48,189 nt of DNA from NCBI RefSeq assembly GCF_030062585.1, contig NZ_CP071935.1, positions 1,516,203 through 1,564,391 on the forward strand. The letters run 5' to 3'. This DNA comes from Helicobacter pylori. GTDB lineage: Bacteria; Campylobacterota; Campylobacteria; Campylobacterales; Helicobacteraceae. This document shows, piece after piece, positions 28,219 to 36,367 of this stretch. Made by a program: the position numbers and the translations under genes. Within the stretch, counting starts at the first letter, position 1. Each line of letters starts with the position of its first letter. Below the pieces are notes generated by a model. That model was not told the DNA's origin and ran no database searches. It saw nothing but the letters and a program-made list of their open reading frames with translations.

Positions 28219-29187
28219 CTATAACCTTTTAGCGATTTCTTGCGCAACATCATAGCCATGATTGAGTGCGGTAGCGATGCTCGCTCCTGATTTGAATAAA
28301 ATATCGCCCACGATGAATAAATTAGGGATATTGTTGCTCTCTAAATTTTCTTTCACTACAGGGATATTAGTGCTAGGATCTAATTCTAAAGAACAGCGTT
28401 TAAAAAATTCTAAAGGGGTAGAGCCGCCGATCGCATACAGCAAGCGATCAAAACTCTCGCTCGTGTTATCAGTGAAATTAACCTTAATTTGAGTGCCATC
28501 TTCTTCTAGGCTTTCAATATCCACTCCAAGCTTGCTTTTAAGCGTGTTATTGTCTAGAACTTCTTGCAAGTTTTTAGCGTTGTCTTCATTGATGCGGCTG
28601 AATTCTTTTTTGCGGTAATTGAGAGTGGTAGGGGTGGTTTTGCACAAAGCAATGGCGTATTCCACCGCTGAGTTGCCTCCGCCGATCACAAGGGTTTTTT
28701 CATTTTCCTTACAATCATTGATGCTAAAAACCACTTGTTTGGAGAGCGCGACAGGGATTTTATAAGCAGTAGGGCGGTTTGGCTGGCCCATTTTCCCGAT
28801 CGCAACCACCACAAATTTAGCATGATAGGTTGTATTAGAAGTGGTGGTAACTTTAAACAGCTCGCCCTCTTTTTTCACACTTTCAATATCGGTTTTATAG
28901 CTTGGCGTGATGTGATGCTCTTTTAAAAGGTTAGTGAAATTCTCTAAAGTTTCTTCTTTAAAGCTGTCTTTAAAAGGGATATGCCCTCTAAGCTCTACGA
29001 TTTGTTTTTTATAATCTTTATCAATCCTTTTACCGGCTTTATAAAACTTTTCCAACATGCCTGAATGGCTTTCGGTTTTTTCGCATAAAAGCACTTTTTT
29101 AACGCCGGCTATTTCGCATTCTACGGCCGTAGCAATGCCCCCAGGCCCTGCGCCTACTATCAACACGTCTAAAATTTCTTGGTTCAT
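28219..29187 (-). CDS. fqrB: Flavodoxin:quinone reductase FqrB (thioredoxin-reductase-like)
   Basis: A flavoprotein that exchanges electrons between flavodoxin and NADPH, thereby coupling pyruvate oxidation to NADPH formation in H. pylori (HP1164). The 322-residue protein has the FAD site GAGPGG (residues 12-17), the NADPH site GGGNSA (169-174) and the C-terminal FAD motif FIVGDI. The redox CxxC of thioredoxin reductase is absent, which fits FqrB rather than TrxB. AGGATAGG precedes the ATG. ccoS lies 25 nt upstream on the same strand. Its partner flavodoxin gene is 1 kb away, on the opposite strand. Confidence 0.88.
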   Translation of the reverse strand: MNQEILDVLIVGAGPGGIATAVECEIAGVKKVLLCEKTESHSGMLEKFYKAGKRIDKDYKKQIVELRGHIPFKDSFKEETLENFTNLLKEHHITPSYKTDIESVKKEGELFKVTTTSNTTYHAKFVVVAIGKMGQPNRPTAYKIPVALSKQVVFSINDCKENEKTLVIGGGNSAVEYAIALCKTTPTTLNYRKKEFSRINEDNAKNLQEVLDNNTLKSKLGVDIESLEEDGTQIKVNFTDNTSESFDRLLYAIGGSTPLEFFKRCSLELDPSTNIPVVKENLESNNIPNLFIVGDILFKSGASIATALNHGYDVAQEIAKRL

Positions 29188-29212
29188 TCCTATCCTTTTA
29201 TTTTAATTCTTT

Positions 29213-29404
29213 TTAATTCTTTTGGCGTTTTTCTTGTAAAATCGCTTCGTTCAAATCGCTCGCGCTGTCATATAACACGCTTTCAAGCATGCGTTTTTCA
29301 TCGTCAAACTGACCGCTTTTAACCCCCCATAAAAACGCTATTAAGCCTACCAATCCCATAAGCACTGAGACAACTAACATGATGGTTAAAATTTCTGTAT
29401 TCAT
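29213..29404 (-). CDS. ccoS: CcoS-like cbb3 oxidase assembly protein
   Basis: A 63-residue membrane protein. It has one N-terminal helix (about residues 6-28) followed by FLWGVKSGQFDDEKRM, the CcoS signature of a Trp/Gly turn and SGQFDD. CcoS proteins are needed for cofactor insertion into cbb3-type cytochrome c oxidase, the only terminal oxidase of H. pylori. The rest is a short charged tail (SDLNEAILQEKRQ). It lies upstream of fqrB on the same strand, and the two are likely cotranscribed. The match is based on the short motif; the length is normal for the family. Confidence 0.8.
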   Translation of the reverse strand: MNTEILTIMLVVSVLMGLVGLIAFLWGVKSGQFDDEKRMLESVLYDSASDLNEAILQEKRQKN

Positions 29405-29444
29405 CTCTTTAATCTTTATGATTAGGATTGCATGAACTGATTAT

Positions 29445-29450
29445 TATACT
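29445..29450 (+). promoter_or_regulatory. -10 box of the DedA-like gene
   Basis: TATACT at 29445-29450 (in ATTATTATACTAAAAG), predicting a start near 29457. Confidence 0.45.
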
Positions 29451-29530
29451 AAAAGATAGCGTTTAAATCACCAATAGGTTGAATAAGTTTGGATAACATG
29501 AAAATAAAAACGAATCAAAAGAGGGTTTTT

Positions 29531-30112
29531 ATGCAAGAAGCGTTGTTGCGTTTTCAAGAGGGTTTTAAGGAGTGGGGTTATCTTATTTTATTTTTATATT
29601 CTTTAGGGGGTGGGTATGTGGGGATTGTCATCGCCTCTATTTTGAGCGCTACCACGCACGCTTTAGATATAAAAATAACCATTCTTGTCGCTTTTTTAGG
29701 GAATATGGTAGGGAGTGGGGCTCTTGTAATCTTTGCCCGCTATCAAAAAAGAGAGTTTTTAAAGTATTTCCAAAAGCATAGAAGAAAGCTTGCTTTGGCG
29801 AGTTTGTGGGTGAAACGCTACGCCTTGCTCATGATTTTTGTCAATAAATATTTGTATGGGATTAAAAGCGTTGTGCCTTTGGCAATTGGTTTTAGCAAAT
29901 ACCCTTTAAAAAGGTTTTTATGGCTTAATGTTTTTTCCAGTTTTTTGTGGGCGTTAATCGTGGGGAGCGTTTCTTTTCAAGCGAGCGATTGGGTGAAAAC
30001 GCTGTATGAAAGGCTTTCTCATTACACTTCGTTTTTTGTGATAAGCTTTGCTCTTATCGCGCTTTTAATATGGTTTTTATTGAAACGATATTCGTGCAAA
30101 ATGGGTTTTTAA
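29531..30112 (+). CDS. DedA/SNARE-associated-type membrane protein
   Basis: A 193-residue inner-membrane protein with about five hydrophobic segments. The pattern SLGGGYVGIVIASILSATTH, FLGNMVGSGALVIFARYQKREFLKYF and NKYLYGIKSVVPLAIGFSKYPLKRFLWLN is that of the DedA (VTT) fold, whose members help flip polyprenyl or phospholipid carriers. The family Arg/Pro residues are only partly preserved. I start at ATG 29531 because GAGGG lies 5 nt before it; an ATG at 29498 (11 more residues) has no ribosome site. It corresponds to HP1162. The exact function is unknown. Confidence 0.75.
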   Translation: MQEALLRFQEGFKEWGYLILFLYSLGGGYVGIVIASILSATTHALDIKITILVAFLGNMVGSGALVIFARYQKREFLKYFQKHRRKLALASLWVKRYALLMIFVNKYLYGIKSVVPLAIGFSKYPLKRFLWLNVFSSFLWALIVGSVSFQASDWVKTLYERLSHYTSFFVISFALIALLIWFLLKRYSCKMGF

Positions 30113-30151
30113 GCAAGATGTTTAATTAAATGCGCTAGACTACGCCCACAA

Positions 30152-30172
30152 GCATTCGCTAAAAGCGGATGC
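30152..30172. other. Hairpin upstream of fldA
   Basis: GCATTCGCT and AGCGGATGC form a 9-bp stem (one G-T pair) around an AAA loop, 31 nt before the fldA ATG. It has no T-run on the plus strand. It may end the preceding gene or lie in the fldA leader. Confidence 0.4.
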
Positions 30173-30202
30173 GTTAATATCTTAAAAATAAGGATTGAGA
30201 AC

Positions 30203-30697
30203 ATGGGAAAAATTGGTATCTTTTTTGGGACAGACAGCGGGAACGCTGAAGCTATCGCTGAAAAAATCAGCAAGGCTATTGGTAATGCCGAAGTGGTTGA
30301 TGTGGCTAAGGCTTCTAAAGAGCAATTTAATAGCTTCGCAAAGGTTATTTTAGTCGCTCCAACAGCGGGTGCGGGCGATTTGCAAACAGATTGGGAAGAC
30401 TTTTTAGGCACGCTAGAAGCGAGCGATTTTGCGAATAAAACCATTGGGCTTGTGGGCTTGGGCGATCAAGACACTTACAGCGAAACTTTCGCAGAAGGCA
30501 TTTTCCACATTTATGAAAAAGCTAAAGCCGGCAAAGTGGTAGGGCAAACTTCTACTGATGGTTATCATTTTGAAGCTTCTAAAGCGGTAGAAGGCGGTAA
30601 ATTCGTGGGTCTTGTGATTGATGAAGACAATCAAGACGATCTCACTGATGAGAGGATTTCAAAATGGGTAGAACAAGTTAAAGGTTCTTTCGCTTAA
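30203..30697 (+). CDS. fldA: Flavodoxin FldA
   Basis: An FMN protein that carries electrons from pyruvate:flavodoxin oxidoreductase to FqrB; it is essential in H. pylori (HP1161). The 164-residue long-chain flavodoxin has the phosphate loop [11 protein letters not shown] (residues 9-19). In the first FMN loop, VAPTAGAGD, residue 55 is Ala where most flavodoxins carry a bulky Trp; this pocket is characteristic of H. pylori flavodoxin. AAGGATTGAGAAC precedes the ATG. A strong terminator follows. Confidence 0.97.
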   Translation: MGKIGIFFGTDSGNAEAIAEKISKAIGNAEVVDVAKASKEQFNSFAKVILVAPTAGAGDLQTDWEDFLGTLEASDFANKTIGLVGLGDQDTYSETFAEGIFHIYEKAKAGKVVGQTSTDGYHFEASKAVEGGKFVGLVIDEDNQDDLTDERISKWVEQVKGSFA

Positions 30698-30702
30698 TCT
30701 TT

Positions 30703-30730
30703 AAAAGCCCTAAATTTTAGGGCTTTTTTA
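30703..30730 (+). terminator. Terminator of fldA
   Basis: AAAAGCCCTA / TTAGGGCTTTT stem followed by TT, a classical rho-independent terminator 6 nt after the fldA stop. Confidence 0.85.
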
Positions 30731-30753
30731 AAACTTCTTTTTATATTTTATTG

Positions 30754-31179
30754 ATGCTAGAAATAGACAACCAAACCCCGCTAAAATCAGACTTTTTATT
30801 ATTAGAAAAAATCGCAAATTTTTTAGCCCCCACTCAAATCATTGAGCTTGTTTTAGTGAGCGATGAAACCATGCGAGAAATCAACCGGGATTTAAGGGAC
30901 TGCGATTACGCCACTGATGTTTTGAGCTTCCCTTTAGAAGCGATTCCTCACACCCCTTTAGGGAGCGTGGTGATTAATGCGCCATTAGCTCAAGAAAACG
31001 CCCTGAAATTAGGGCATAGCTTAGAAGAGGAGATCGCTCTTTTATTCATTCATGGGGTGTTGCACTTGTTAGGCTATGACCATGAAAAAGATAAGGGCGA
31101 ACAACGCCAAAAAGAGGGCGAACTCATTAAAGCTTTTGACTTGCCTTTGAGTTTGATTGAACGGACGCAAGAGTGTTAA
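30754..31179 (+). CDS. ybeY: Endoribonuclease YbeY
   Basis: A metal-dependent RNase involved in 16S rRNA 3'-end processing and ribosome quality control. The 141-residue protein has the zinc motif [11 protein letters not shown] with H100, H104 and H110, and the upstream [10 protein letters not shown] motif. The start is ATG 30754 (a TTG precedes at 30751). There is no Shine-Dalgarno sequence. A TATATT box at 30742-30747 lies 6 nt before the ATG, right after the fldA terminator, so the mRNA may be leaderless. Confidence 0.92.
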   Translation: MLEIDNQTPLKSDFLLLEKIANFLAPTQIIELVLVSDETMREINRDLRDCDYATDVLSFPLEAIPHTPLGSVVINAPLAQENALKLGHSLEEEIALLFIHGVLHLLGYDHEKDKGEQRQKEGELIKAFDLPLSLIERTQEC

Positions 31180-31265
31180 ATCTGCTCTAATACTGACAAA
31201 TAAAGCTTTTAATTTTTAAGAAATGGTATTTTTTAAAATTTGCAAAAATGCTTTTTAGTATTTTT

Positions 31266-31799
31266 TCAAAGCCCTTCATAGTAATACGACTGCGTGATGC
31301 CTTTAATGAAAGTTAAGGGATCGTTGATATTAGAACTCAAATGCTTTTTTAAAAGCGTTTTGATTTCCAAATCATTCACAGGACTCCTTTCCATTGCGCT
31401 CAAATAAGCGGCTTTATCAATCCTATCCCAAAGCACGATTTTTTTCAATTCCTTTTTAAGCAACAAATCAAGCCATATCCTTGTGGCTCTGCCATTACCC
31501 TCCAAAAAAGGGTGGGCGATATTCATTTCCACATATTTTTCTATGATTTGATTGAAATTATTTTGCGGCATGCTCTCAATTCTGGGTAAAATCAAATCCA
31601 AATACAAGCAGTTAGCGAACCTGAAATTCCCTTTAGAAATATTTTTATCCCTGATTTTCCCGGCAAATTCATACAACCCTTCAAACAAAAACCGATGGAT
31701 TTCTTGCAAGCCCTTGATCGTGCCTACTTCTATGGTGTCAATCAGACCGCTTTGGATCAAATGCTTGGCTTTTTCTAAACTCTGCCTGTCTAAATACAT
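31266..31799 (-). CDS. fic: Fic-domain AMPylator, class III
   Basis: Transfers AMP from ATP to a protein target. The Fic motif [12 protein letters not shown] is complete at residues 96-107, with catalytic H96. The flap [17 protein letters not shown] lies at 46-62. The C-terminal SYYYEG (S171-G176) matches the (S/T)xxxE(G/N) inhibitory helix of class III Fic proteins such as Neisseria NmFic, which AMPylates gyrase and topoisomerase IV subunits and is held in check by oligomerisation. The target here is unknown. It corresponds to HP1159. It is the last gene of the - strand block, 26 nt after proC, with a weak ribosome site. Confidence 0.92.
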   Translation of the reverse strand: MYLDRQSLEKAKHLIQSGLIDTIEVGTIKGLQEIHRFLFEGLYEFAGKIRDKNISKGNFRFANCLYLDLILPRIESMPQNNFNQIIEKYVEMNIAHPFLEGNGRATRIWLDLLLKKELKKIVLWDRIDKAAYLSAMERSPVNDLEIKTLLKKHLSSNINDPLTFIKGITQSYYYEGL

Positions 31800-31825
31800 C
31801 GCACTGTTTTTTAAGAGTGTAATTT

Positions 31826-32599
31826 TTAGAGACGCATTTTTTTCACGCTTTCATGGCATGCTTTGATGAACGCTCCCCTAACCCCCTTTTTTTCTAAAAC
31901 GCTCAAGCCTTCAATCGTTGCGCCTTTAGGGGTGCAAATTTGCTCTATAATCATTTCAGGGCGTTCTTTTTCTAACAGCTTGGCAAAGCCTTTAAAACTC
32001 ATCTTCACCAATTCTAAAGAATCTCTAGCGTTCAAGCCCTCTCTAATACCGGCATCTTTCAAACTGCTCGCTACCAAGCTTAAAAACGCAAGCGCGCTCC
32101 CATTGGTCGCTATACTGGCATCCACCTGCTCTTCATTACCCACTCGCACGCAATTCCCAAAACTCTCAATAATGCTCAAAGCCTTTTGGCTTATTAAGGG
32201 CATGGGCGATTTTTCACACACCGCCGTAGAAGATAGGGCGAACTTGCTCGCAATGTTAGGCATGCATTTTAAGTAATGTAAAGAATCTATCGCATCACTT
32301 AAAGCTTCAAAATTTACGCCAGCTAAAGCGCTCAAAACGCTTTTAGCCTGCCCTTGATAATTAAAATCCTTAAGGTTATAAGGCTTAAACAATAAAAACA
32401 CGAATTTTTGGTGTATATTAATAGCGTCTTTGTAAGGCACGATCTGGGCTTGAATGTTTTTTTCTTGTAAAAAGGGGGCGATTTTTTCAGGGTTTCGCCC
32501 GGTAACCTCTAAAATAAAACGCTTGGATAAAATTTCATGAGAGCCTTCTAAAATCGCTTGAGCCATATTCCCATAGCCGATGAATTGTAAGATTTCCAT
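31826..32599 (-). CDS. proC: Pyrroline-5-carboxylate reductase
   Basis: Last step of proline synthesis: reduces 1-pyrroline-5-carboxylate with NAD(P)H. The 257-residue protein has the Rossmann start [16 protein letters not shown] and the dimer-domain signature [25 protein letters not shown], followed by the conserved [12 protein letters not shown]. It begins 14 nt after the stop of hopL with AAGGGTGTGTC before the ATG, so it may depend on read-through from the hop genes. It corresponds to HP1158. Confidence 0.93.
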   Translation of the reverse strand: MEILQFIGYGNMAQAILEGSHEILSKRFILEVTGRNPEKIAPFLQEKNIQAQIVPYKDAINIHQKFVFLLFKPYNLKDFNYQGQAKSVLSALAGVNFEALSDAIDSLHYLKCMPNIASKFALSSTAVCEKSPMPLISQKALSIIESFGNCVRVGNEEQVDASIATNGSALAFLSLVASSLKDAGIREGLNARDSLELVKMSFKGFAKLLEKERPEMIIEQICTPKGATIEGLSVLEKKGVRGAFIKACHESVKKMRL

Positions 32600-32613
32600 G
32601 ACACACCCTTTTT

Positions 32614-35600
32614 TTAAAACCCCATGATGTAATTGATATAGAAAGTATAAAGCCTCCTGTAGCTCACATCAGCCCCGGCGCTATTCAAATACGCTTGATT
32701 GATGAGAGGCACTTTAATCCCAAATTCCACGCTCTTTTGGCTGATGACCCCTTGATTGTGGAACTTCTTAGCGAAACGCTTAAACTCCGCAAAGTTGGTG
32801 CGCACCCCAAAATTCAGCGCCACTTGAAAATTCGTTGAATGGATGTCATTGGCGTTCCCCCAATTGTCAATGATTTGTTGCCTTAAAGAGCTAAGCCAAG
32901 TCGCGCCTCCTAGTTGGACCCCAGCAAACAGCCCAAAATTCAACGCTTTAGTGTTGTAAGTCCTCCTGAATAGATTCCATAAAAAATCCGTGCCTACCCC
33001 ATAAGCAAAGATATTCGCTTTCACGCTTTGATTGGCTAGGCCTATTTCACTAAAGCCGTAATCAAAGAAAAAATAATGCCTAAGGCCTAATTTTCTCGCT
33101 TTACCAAAGAAGTATTTATAGCCCAAACCAACCCCTAAGCCATTGCTCATGCCGTGTTGGGTGCTTTTAGCGGCCGCATACTGGCTTAAAACGGGTTGAG
33201 AGCCGTAGTTATTGGCTTGGTTTTGCGCGTTTTGAACCTGATTTCTGGCGTTAATCATCGCATCAATGAGTTTTTGTTGCACCATAAAGAAGGTTTTATC
33301 CCCTAAAAGCTGCCGTAAGGTTTGCGAGAACGACTGAATGGTGGTGGTGTTAGAAGTGATTTCTTGGAGCAAGGTTAAAATCGCATTAGGGCTAATGTCG
33401 TTTTGTAAGGCTTGAAACCCTTGAGAAATAGCGCTCGTAATGGCTTGAAAAGCGCTTGTAAGACTAGTAGACACATTACTATCATTATTTTGGATAAACC
33501 CGGCGGTTTTAATAAACTCGGTGAGCAAATGGATTAAATTATTCGTATCGCTCACCCCATTTATAGGGATTGCCCCTAAAAGGTTGATAAGCCCACCGGA
33601 GCAAGTAGTGCCACTACTACCGCTACTACCATTACACAAATTACTGAGACTGCTACTATTATTTTTTAGCGCTTCAAAGAATTGTTTTAAGCCGTTTTCA
33701 ACGCCTTTATTATTCCCAGAGCTGGCGATAATGTCGGCTATTTTTTGGGCGTCATTATAGACTTTTTGCAAATTGCTGTCGGTTGTGGTGGCTGTGTTTG
33801 CGGTAGTAGTGCTTGTGGCACTTTGTTTGTTGGGGGTGTAGCAATTACTGCTATTTCCATTCGATCCATTGGTGCATGTTTGATAGCCGTTGTTACTGCC
33901 ACTATTAGCACTACTATTATAAGTCCCTAATTTCCCATCACTGGCGTCTGTGAGCATCTGGTAGGCTGTAGTGATTTGACTAGTGCCATTCCCGCTTCCA
34001 CTGCTTCCGCCACTCGCACCATTGCCCCCATTAACGCCCTTAAGATTTGTGATAATTTGATTGAGCAAACCACCGCTAGTGAGCGTGATTTGTTGGACAT
34101 TGTAGGTGATAGTGTTCCCACCACTGCTCCCGCTTTGAGTTGTCGCTTGTGTTTGATACCCTAAAGCGCTTTGCAGCCCGCTGTAATAAGCCTTAGAATC
34201 GGACCATTGCTGATAGCACCAATTGCCACCACTCCCATTCGTTCCGCTCGCGCATGCGTTATTGTTGTTTGCTGCCCCGCTTGTTTGTTGGGTTTGTTGG
34301 CTTTGAGCGATTAAAGCGCTCATGTCTGCAGGCACTTGCTGGTTAATGGTATTGATGAGCTGGTAAAAATTCGCCCTCAATTGGATGCGTAAATCTTGGT
34401 TATTATTAGTAGTTAAATTTTGCGATTGACTCCCATTAGGGTTATTAGTGTTATAAATCGCATTCGCCCAAGCTTGGATATTACTTTCTTGGTTTTGAAA
34501 AGCGCTTTGAATGCTTTGCTGGAAATTGCTGACATTTTGCAATACGGTGTTTAAAGCTCCCATCACCGTGCTGTTAGGGGATTGGGTGGTTGGCCCGCTG
34601 CTTTGAGCTAAATTAGTCGTTTTAGCTTCTTCTTCATTATTCACCACCACCATCGCTTTCAGTTTGGAAGCGTTGCTTTTAGCTTGAGCGGTAGTGGTAG
34701 TCCCATTAGAGCTTAAAATGTTTTGCAATTGGGCGTTCCCGCTGATGCTCAAACCCCCTGAAGAGCTTGTATTGCATGAACTTGTCCCGGATTGTGTCCC
34801 ATTAGCGCATAAGATCTTGGCGTTTTTTTGCAAATTTTCTTCTGAAGTTTTTAAAGAGTTATAAACGCTCCACACTTGAGAGACAAGGTTAAAAGAATTC
34901 ACGCCGATCTGCTCTTTGCCGTTGATGGTTTGGACTTTGGAGGTAGCGACTAAAGAATTGTCAAAGCTGTTTGTGTTATTTGCGGAGTTTGTGTTGCTTG
35001 TGGAGCTTGTCGCTGAGCATGAAATCCCGCTAGAAGCGCTGCTAGTAATACTCCCGGTAGCAGTCATGCAATCATAGGCGCTGATATTTTGCCCTTGAGC
35101 GTTGGTAACCGTGCCGATTTGGTAGTTATTGGAAGTGTTTTTGAGCAAGTTTTTAGGCTCGCTAAAACTGATCCAAGAAATTTGTTTTAAAGCGTTATTG
35201 TATTGTTCTATCGTGCTTTCATAGGCTTGGAAATTCAAAGCGTTGTGCAAGTTGTTTAAATTATAAGTGGTGTTGTTGATCGCATTGTTGTCTAAAGTGT
35301 TGATAGCCACGCTTTGAAGCTTTTGGGCAATGGCTTGGACTTGCTGGTTGGCTTGGTTGTTTGAAGTGGGGGTTGCGGCTAAAGGGGCTAAATTTTGGAT
35401 GAATTGCTCTAAACACTGGACTTGATTAGTGCAACCATTGGGGTTATTTTGATTATTAGTGCTTAATGTCCCTTGTAAGGTGTTCATTAAAAGGGTGTTG
35501 TTGTATTGTTGTTGGTTATTGCTGTTTGAATAAGTGGAGCCTAAAATGGAATTAGCTGGATAGAATACGATTTGACCTGGTGGGTTTAACACCACATGCG

Positions 35601-36345
35601 TTGAGGTTGTGGTGGGGAAAACCCCAACCCCTAAAGTGTTTAAAGCGTTAACAAGAGCGCTCACATAAGCGGTATTATTGCTAGAAGCGTTCACCGCATC
35701 GGTTAGATTGGAGAGTAAGGATTGCGCGTAAGTGGTGCTAGTGGTTTTAGTGATGCTGTGTTCAATTTGTTGCAATAATTCTGTCATGGATTGCGCGGTG
35801 TTTTGGAGTTGGGCTTTGACTTCTTTGGTGTTGTTGCTAGGATTAAGGCTATTGATAGAGCTAATGATGCTAGTGCTTAGCGCGATGCCCTGATCAAACG
35901 CGCTTTGGGTGTTGGAAAGGAGTTTGGCTGTGATTTGTGAAGAGTGGGCTTTTAAGGGGTCAGAGCTTCCTTTAAGCCCTATGATTTGTTGGGAAATGCT
36001 AGAGATTTGACGGCTAGAATAAAAGTCTTTTCTTTTGCCAATTTGATTTAGGATATTAGAAATGCCTTCTAATTGGTTGCCCACCGTGTTACTCACGCCA
36101 TAGCCTAAAGCGTCAATGATGCTTTGAGAGCTTAAAGTGATAAGGCCGGTAGTAGGCCCTGCAATATTGATCGCGCTTTGAGTAACGCTATTGATGATGT
36201 TTTCATTTTCTAAGAGTTGTTTGTTATTGATGAATTGTTGCGTGCCACCGATTTGATAGCCTACAGACATATACCAGCCATTGTCTTCAGCTAAGAGAGA
36301 GCCAATTAAAAAGAATGGTATGAATTTTCTAGCTTTTTTTATCAT
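32614..36345 (-). CDS. hopL: HopL outer-membrane protein
   Basis: A large Hop-family outer-membrane protein, 1243 residues (HP1157). It has a signal peptide cut near SLLA/EDNG and the Hop start motif AEDNGWYMSVGYQIGG. A very long passenger region rich in Asn, Ser, Thr and Gln follows, with many SSGSSG- and NNN-type runs. A conserved C-terminal beta-barrel starts near GLGVGLGYKYFFGKARKLGLR and ends in YINYIMGF. Cysteine pairs in the passenger suggest disulfide clasps as in other Hops. The host ligand is not known. AAGGG stands 6 nt before the ATG, and the gene starts 22 nt after the hopI stop. Confidence 0.92.
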   Translation of the reverse strand: MIKKARKFIPFFLIGSLLAEDNGWYMSVGYQIGGTQQFINNKQLLENENIINSVTQSAINIAGPTTGLITLSSQSIIDALGYGVSNTVGNQLEGISNILNQIGKRKDFYSSRQISSISQQIIGLKGSSDPLKAHSSQITAKLLSNTQSAFDQGIALSTSIISSINSLNPSNNTKEVKAQLQNTAQSMTELLQQIEHSITKTTSTTYAQSLLSNLTDAVNASSNNTAYVSALVNALNTLGVGVFPTTTSTHVVLNPPGQIVFYPANSILGSTYSNSNNQQQYNNTLLMNTLQGTLSTNNQNNPNGCTNQVQCLEQFIQNLAPLAATPTSNNQANQQVQAIAQKLQSVAINTLDNNAINNTTYNLNNLHNALNFQAYESTIEQYNNALKQISWISFSEPKNLLKNTSNNYQIGTVTNAQGQNISAYDCMTATGSITSSASSGISCSATSSTSNTNSANNTNSFDNSLVATSKVQTINGKEQIGVNSFNLVSQVWSVYNSLKTSEENLQKNAKILCANGTQSGTSSCNTSSSGGLSISGNAQLQNILSSNGTTTTAQAKSNASKLKAMVVVNNEEEAKTTNLAQSSGPTTQSPNSTVMGALNTVLQNVSNFQQSIQSAFQNQESNIQAWANAIYNTNNPNGSQSQNLTTNNNQDLRIQLRANFYQLINTINQQVPADMSALIAQSQQTQQTSGAANNNNACASGTNGSGGNWCYQQWSDSKAYYSGLQSALGYQTQATTQSGSSGGNTITYNVQQITLTSGGLLNQIITNLKGVNGGNGASGGSSGSGNGTSQITTAYQMLTDASDGKLGTYNSSANSGSNNGYQTCTNGSNGNSSNCYTPNKQSATSTTTANTATTTDSNLQKVYNDAQKIADIIASSGNNKGVENGLKQFFEALKNNSSSLSNLCNGSSGSSGTTCSGGLINLLGAIPINGVSDTNNLIHLLTEFIKTAGFIQNNDSNVSTSLTSAFQAITSAISQGFQALQNDISPNAILTLLQEITSNTTTIQSFSQTLRQLLGDKTFFMVQQKLIDAMINARNQVQNAQNQANNYGSQPVLSQYAAAKSTQHGMSNGLGVGLGYKYFFGKARKLGLRHYFFFDYGFSEIGLANQSVKANIFAYGVGTDFLWNLFRRTYNTKALNFGLFAGVQLGGATWLSSLRQQIIDNWGNANDIHSTNFQVALNFGVRTNFAEFKRFAKKFHNQGVISQKSVEFGIKVPLINQAYLNSAGADVSYRRLYTFYINYIMGF

Positions 36346-36367
36346 ATTTTTCCCTTATTTTGTTTAA

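Noticed and set aside
28219..29187. Classical thioredoxin reductase
   Set aside because: The FAD and NADPH motifs are present but the redox CxxC is absent, which fits FqrB.
33521..34164. Plus-strand open frames inside hopL
   Set aside because: They arise from the repetitive Ser/Asn/Gly codons of the HopL passenger read in reverse.
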